Positions 60,537 through 64,000 of a stretch of 64,000 nucleotides of DNA are shown here, one piece after another; position 1 is the first letter of the stretch; each line of letters begins with the position of its first letter. The position numbers and the translations under genes were made by a program. This stretch comes from Fen731 sp964481885 (GTDB taxonomy: Bacteria > Actinomycetota > Humimicrobiia > Humimicrobiales > Humimicrobiaceae): positions 15,261 to 79,260 of the forward strand of contig CAYZUS010000007.1 of NCBI GenBank assembly GCA_964481885.1, written 5' to 3'. The notes beneath the pieces are model-generated. The model searched no databases. It was given only the letters and a program-made list of their open reading frames with translations, and had not been told where the DNA came from.

Positions 60537-61802
60537 TTATTTTTTTCCGGTAATTTTCTTTTTCCCGCCCATGTACGGAACCAGGACATCAGGTATGACA
60601 ACATTTCCATCAGCATCCTGGTAATTTTCAATGATTGCCATTATCATCCTGCCGACGGCGCAGGCAGTGCTGTTCATTGTATGAACAAACCCTTTTTTAT
60701 CTCCATCCCTGTACTTTATGTTTAGCCTTCTTGACTGAAACTCTGTGTCATTGCTGCAGGATGCAATCTCCCTGTATGCGCCCTGGGATGGTATCCATGC
60801 TTCGAGGTCATATTTCTTGGCATTTGGAGTACCTATATCCCCGGAGCACATATTCATTATCCTGTAATGAATCTTAAGCCCCTTTACAATATCCTCAAGT
60901 GTTTCACGAAGGGTTTCATAATCTTCCCAGCTTTTTTCAGGGTTTACAAACATAAACATCTCAATCTTGTCAAACTGGTGCACCCTGAAAAGACCGCCCA
61001 TGTCTTTTCCGTAAGTACCCGCTTCTCGCCTGAAACATGTCGAATACGCAGCATATTTTAAAGGAAGATCTGCAATATCAAGAAATTCATCTGTATGATA
61101 TGAACACAGTGATACTTCAGAAGTACCCACCAGGAACAAATCATCAAGCTCTGTCTTATAATACTGTGAAGCTTCAACTGGGAAAAATCCTGTGCCGTAC
61201 ATTGCCCTCTCTTTTACAAGAACAGGCGGGATAAGCGGAGAAAATCCCCTAGGTACAAGGATGCCCAAGACGTACTGCAGCAGCGCAAACTGCAGAAGCA
61301 CAGCATCATTTTTCAAAAACACAAACCTTGCGCCGGATATCTTGGAAGCTCTTTCCTCATCTATTATGCCAAGCTTTGCACCGATTTCTGCGTGGTTTTT
61401 AACCTTAAAATCAAAAACAGGCTTTTCTCCAACCGTATACAAAACAATATTTCCCGATTCATCTTTTCCTACTGGAACTGATGGATGTGTAATATTAGGA
61501 TAAGCGGCAAGCTTTTCAAAAAAGGATTTGTCGATTACCGCAAGGGCGTTTTCCTTCTCTTTTAAATCTTCATTTAAAAGTTTCATCTCCTCAACGGCTT
61601 TGGCTTTTTTATCACCTGCCAAACCAGGAATAAGCTTTGTCGTTTCGTTCTTTTTTGCCCGGAGCTCATCGACCTTAAATATAAGGTCCCTTCTGTTTTC
61701 ATCAAGCGCAACATCAGCATCTACATCGATGCGCATATTCCTTTTCTTTACTTCCTCTTTATATATTTCCGGACTTTTGCGCAAAAGTTCTAAATCAATC
61801 AC
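60537..61802 (-). CDS. serS: Seryl-tRNA synthetase
   Basis: It charges all serine tRNAs. N-terminal coiled-coil arm (~25-110), motif 2 TCFRREAGTYGKDMGGLFRV and motif 3 (MNSTACAVGRMIMAIIENYQ) of the class II catalytic domain. I chose GTG at 61802 (IDLELLRKSPE follows) because AAGGA lies 7 bases upstream; the frame also reaches a TTG at 61829 whose extra residues are not family-like. 421 residues, normal. No T-box seen. Four serine tRNA genes lie within 14 kb. Confidence 0.96.
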   Translation of the reverse strand: MIDLELLRKSPEIYKEEVKKRNMRIDVDADVALDENRRDLIFKVDELRAKKNETTKLIPGLAGDKKAKAVEEMKLLNEDLKEKENALAVIDKSFFEKLAAYPNITHPSVPVGKDESGNIVLYTVGEKPVFDFKVKNHAEIGAKLGIIDEERASKISGARFVFLKNDAVLLQFALLQYVLGILVPRGFSPLIPPVLVKERAMYGTGFFPVEASQYYKTELDDLFLVGTSEVSLCSYHTDEFLDIADLPLKYAAYSTCFRREAGTYGKDMGGLFRVHQFDKIEMFMFVNPEKSWEDYETLRETLEDIVKGLKIHYRIMNMCSGDIGTPNAKKYDLEAWIPSQGAYREIASCSNDTEFQSRRLNIKYRDGDKKGFVHTMNSTACAVGRMIMAIIENYQDADGNVVIPDVLVPYMGGKKKITGKK

Positions 61803-61937
61803 TTGTTTTTCCTTCCATAAATGCCGCAACCAAATTAATTATTATCTTTTGAATTACTATTTATTTTAAAAATTTTTTAGTTTCTAAGATATAAGTTTTA
61901 TTGAAATTTTAAATTAGAAACAATTATTCAGCAAGAA

Positions 61938-62816
61938 TTAACTGTTCCATAAAGGGTAGGAACCCAGCAATTTTACAAGATAAACCTTATCCCTTAAGCT
62001 TTCAAGTACCTCATATATTATTTTATCATGAACATGCCCTTCCATGTCTATCATAAAGACATAGTCCCCAAGATCTTTTTTTGCCGGTCTTGACTCAAGC
62101 CTTGTAAGGTTAATGCCTCTTTCAGCAAATTCCTTTAAAATATTAAACAGGCTCCCCGGTTTGTCCTTTTTCAAAAAACATACAATGGATGTCTTGTCAT
62201 TTCCGGTCTTGGGCGCCACAAAATTACTGACTATGACAAACCTTGTCTTGTTATCCTTATTGTCCTCAATGTCGCTTACAAGAATGTCGAGACCATAAAG
62301 CTCTGCGGCTATCCTAGTGCCTACAGCTGCAGTATCAGCATCGGCTTCTATTAGTTTTCTTACGGCTTCAGCGGTACTGTTTGCTGCAATTATCTCACCG
62401 TCCGGAAAACTGGAATTTAAGTAGACCCTGCACTGGGCGGTCGCGTGCGGATGCGAGATTATCTTCCTGATATTTTTTGGCATGGTACCTTTTTTAACAA
62501 TAAGATTATGCCTGATTGGAATAGTTATTTCTGAAATAATCTTTGATTCACTTTCAAATGTCAGAACATCCAGAGTAAGAGGTACGGCACCTTCATTAGA
62601 ATTTTCAATTGGCACAATGCCTTCCTGCGCCTCTCCCCTGTCAACACTTTTAATCACGTCCGGTATCATTGGAAAAGGAACTTTTTCAATGCCGCCTTCG
62701 GTGAAATCCTGAGTGTTGATTTGCTTTAGTTTTTCAATATAAACAAGCAGCGCCTCCTCAGTAAATGTCCCTTCCGGACCAAGGTAAGCAATTTTTTTTA
62801 TTGTCTTCATATACAA
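61938..62816 (-). CDS. pheA: Prephenate dehydratase
   Basis: It makes phenylpyruvate for phenylalanine. IAYLGPEGTFTEEALL, VPIENSNEGAVPLTLD, DNKTRFVIVSN (with the catalytic TRF) and the C-terminal ACT domain (INLTRLESRPAKKDLGDYVF). 292 residues, so no fused chorismate mutase. The ACT domain implies feedback inhibition by phenylalanine. It follows the unknown gene at 62831 by 14 bases. Confidence 0.95.
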   Translation of the reverse strand: MYMKTIKKIAYLGPEGTFTEEALLVYIEKLKQINTQDFTEGGIEKVPFPMIPDVIKSVDRGEAQEGIVPIENSNEGAVPLTLDVLTFESESKIISEITIPIRHNLIVKKGTMPKNIRKIISHPHATAQCRVYLNSSFPDGEIIAANSTAEAVRKLIEADADTAAVGTRIAAELYGLDILVSDIEDNKDNKTRFVIVSNFVAPKTGNDKTSIVCFLKKDKPGSLFNILKEFAERGINLTRLESRPAKKDLGDYVFMIDMEGHVHDKIIYEVLESLRDKVYLVKLLGSYPLWNS

Positions 62817-62830
62817 ATCCTGATTCTCAT

Positions 62831-63859
62831 TTATTGTTCCATCATAATTTTTAACACTACAGTATTGTTGGCGAGGTAGGCTTCAGTTTCCACGGGTCCA
62901 GCCTCAATAGTAATTTCACACTTTTTCCCGGGATAAGCTTTAAATCCTGAAAAACTTGCAGGTTTCTGCTCTGAAGGATTTAATGTGCCAATCACTATTT
63001 CCTTGACTTCAGGCTTGTTAATTCCTTCAACAGCATAGGTTGCTTTTACCGGAATGTTGCTTTCTGCAATATTGCCCTGATTTTCAATATTTATTGAAAG
63101 GCTAATCTGGGTGCCCTTTTTAATTATAAGATAATCGTCCTGCTCATTGCTTAGCTGTGGGTTAAATACAATACTTTGTGAAATTACCGCAACCCCTCTT
63201 CTCTCCTGCAGACTTGTTACAGATTTATAATCCTGTATCATATTATTTATCTTGTTACTGTCAAGCAGAGTTTTATCCTCAAGAATTGCAGAGTCGATAA
63301 TTGTAAGGTTATTTATTCCAAGTTTTTCCCCTGAACTTTTAAGTTCCTGTTGGAAATACCAGTATATTTCATCACTCATATTCATCAGTAAAAAAGCACC
63401 CGATATCTGAGACGTTGAATTTTCTATATCCAAATCACTTAAGACATTAAATAATGCTGGCTTAAAATCATTGTACGCCCTGTTTCTGGTGTCAAAAACA
63501 AGTTTTAAATACCCCTGCGCAACTTCAAAAAATTCAGGAGGATTAATTTCCTGGCAGTTTTGATAGATAACCAGGCTTTCCTCAACAGATTGTGCAAGGT
63601 TTAATTCTATCTCAGGCTTGGATGTCTCTTTTATTTTATTTAAGGTGGTAAAAAAATTGATGGATACTTTATTTGAATGCTGTGTGAGCACAGATATTGA
63701 ATTAATGTAGTCGGCTATAGTGAGTTTTTCTTTTTCAGTTAAATCTTTTCGTCCAGCCTCACAGCTCCACAAACCTGTAATCCAGCTTGTAATAACTGCT
63801 GCTATTATTATCATAAGGACAAGGACTATAACTGCGTCTCTTCTGCCTCTTCTTTCCAA
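62831..63859 (-). CDS. Membrane-anchored protein with CARDB-like C-terminal domain, unknown function
   Basis: A 342-residue protein with an Arg-rich start (ERRGRRD), one transmembrane helix (~8-30), a helical middle (~40-200) and a beta-rich C-terminal domain (~235-340; LSINIENQGNIAESNIPVKA and VIGTLNPSEQKPASF) of the CARDB/Ig-like kind. Most of it lies outside the membrane. TTG start with AAAGG 6 bases upstream, 15 bases after tRNA-Leu and 14 bases before pheA. I cannot assign a role. Confidence 0.75.
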   Translation of the reverse strand: MERRGRRDAVIVLVLMIIIAAVITSWITGLWSCEAGRKDLTEKEKLTIADYINSISVLTQHSNKVSINFFTTLNKIKETSKPEIELNLAQSVEESLVIYQNCQEINPPEFFEVAQGYLKLVFDTRNRAYNDFKPALFNVLSDLDIENSTSQISGAFLLMNMSDEIYWYFQQELKSSGEKLGINNLTIIDSAILEDKTLLDSNKINNMIQDYKSVTSLQERRGVAVISQSIVFNPQLSNEQDDYLIIKKGTQISLSINIENQGNIAESNIPVKATYAVEGINKPEVKEIVIGTLNPSEQKPASFSGFKAYPGKKCEITIEAGPVETEAYLANNTVVLKIMMEQ

Positions 63860-63873
63860 GGAAAACCTTTCAG

Positions 63874-63960
63874 TGGTGGGCGAAGGGGGACTCGAACCCC
63901 CAAGTCCTTGCGAACACTAGGTCCTGAACCTAGCGCGTCTACCAATTCCGCCATTCGCCC
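63874..63960 (-). tRNA. tRNA-Leu(CAG)
   Basis: 87 bases, CCA encoded. Acceptor GGGCGAA/TTCGCCC, anticodon loop TTCAGGA, long variable arm TGTTCGCAAGGACTT. It reads CUG. Confidence 0.95.
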
Positions 63961-64000
63961 AACAGTGCCATATTTTAACAAAAATAAATTTAAAAAGATA

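Noticed and set aside
60206..60725. Open frames encoding WRRGRDSNPR or GGEGGIRTPG peptides near 50.5 and 60.2-60.5 kb
   Set aside because: These are antisense readings of class II tRNA-Ser genes, a common false protein, and some run through N.
61803..61829. N-terminal extension of SerRS from TTG 61829
   Set aside because: The nine extra residues are not family-like, and GTG 61802 has a proper ribosome site and the expected start.

Overview
The window is 64 kb of AT-rich bacterial chromosome carrying mostly housekeeping genes. Several traits fit an anaerobe with Gram-positive-like gene order: a single-polypeptide pyruvate:ferredoxin oxidoreductase, a PyrR-controlled pyrimidine operon, a large-type SRP RNA followed by dnaX-ybaB-recR, a YtxH/DUF948 pair, and frequent TTG/GTG starts. 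An archaeal-type DUF211 protein, a NEW3/ABC cluster and a type-2 IleRS suggest a deep-branching uncultured lineage, perhaps Firmicutes- or Actinobacteriota-related. I cannot place it further. Four runs of exactly 100 N mark scaffold joins, and two of them are flanked by identical 55-base ends, so at least those two gaps are probably artefacts.

Layout. 1-7.0 kb (minus): pyrR-pyrB-pyrC-carA-carB, with a PyrR-type attenuator in front of pyrR; carB runs off the left edge. 7.2-11.5 kb: an RpiB-like isomerase, a NifU C-terminal domain protein, a UbiA prenyltransferase followed by a radical SAM/SPASM enzyme, and a divergent IscR-like Rrf2 regulator with palindromes in front of it. 11.9-14.9 kb (plus): a three-gene unit of an exported NEW3-type protein, an ABC ATPase and an ABC-2 permease. 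The first ~45 residues of the ATPase strikingly resemble a segment of the IleRS encoded 6 kb away. 15.0-21.6 kb (minus): trxA, DUF72, ileS, lspA, rluD-type synthase and DUF211. 21.8-27.7 kb: a small zinc-ribbon protein, then a nucleotidyltransferase, uppP, tldD/tldE, and the YtxH/DUF948 pair.

27.9-36.1 kb: a lipoprotein, comB and purC, a 39-base minisatellite, MTA phosphorylase and an adenosine-kinase-like enzyme (purine salvage), a flavoprotein, yjbQ (apparently with an ATT start) and rarA. 36.1-46.0 kb (minus): lysC-asd, nifJ, then ffs-dnaX-ybaB-recR. 46.0-51.2 kb: 42-base repeats, an MFS exporter, tRNA-Ser genes, a DUF3795 protein, a Thr/Glu-rich exported protein interrupted by a gap, an AlkD-like protein and an RRM protein. 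51.9-59.0 kb (minus): deoR-type regulator, uroporphyrinogen-decarboxylase-like protein and a complete ribose-type ABC importer, probably one catabolic regulon. 59.2-64 kb: an AAC(3)-like acetyltransferase, tRNA-Arg, tRNA-Ser(UGA), serS, pheA, a membrane-anchored unknown protein and tRNA-Leu. All four serine tRNA species, three with nearly the same 3' flank, lie within 14 kb of serS.

The pyrimidine, purine, aspartate-family, phenylalanine and pyruvate genes describe an autotrophic-leaning or at least biosynthetically capable anaerobe. The most unusual signals are the IleRS-like head on the ABC ATPase, the ATT start of yjbQ, the clustered serine tRNAs, and polar low-complexity inserts within several otherwise conserved enzymes.
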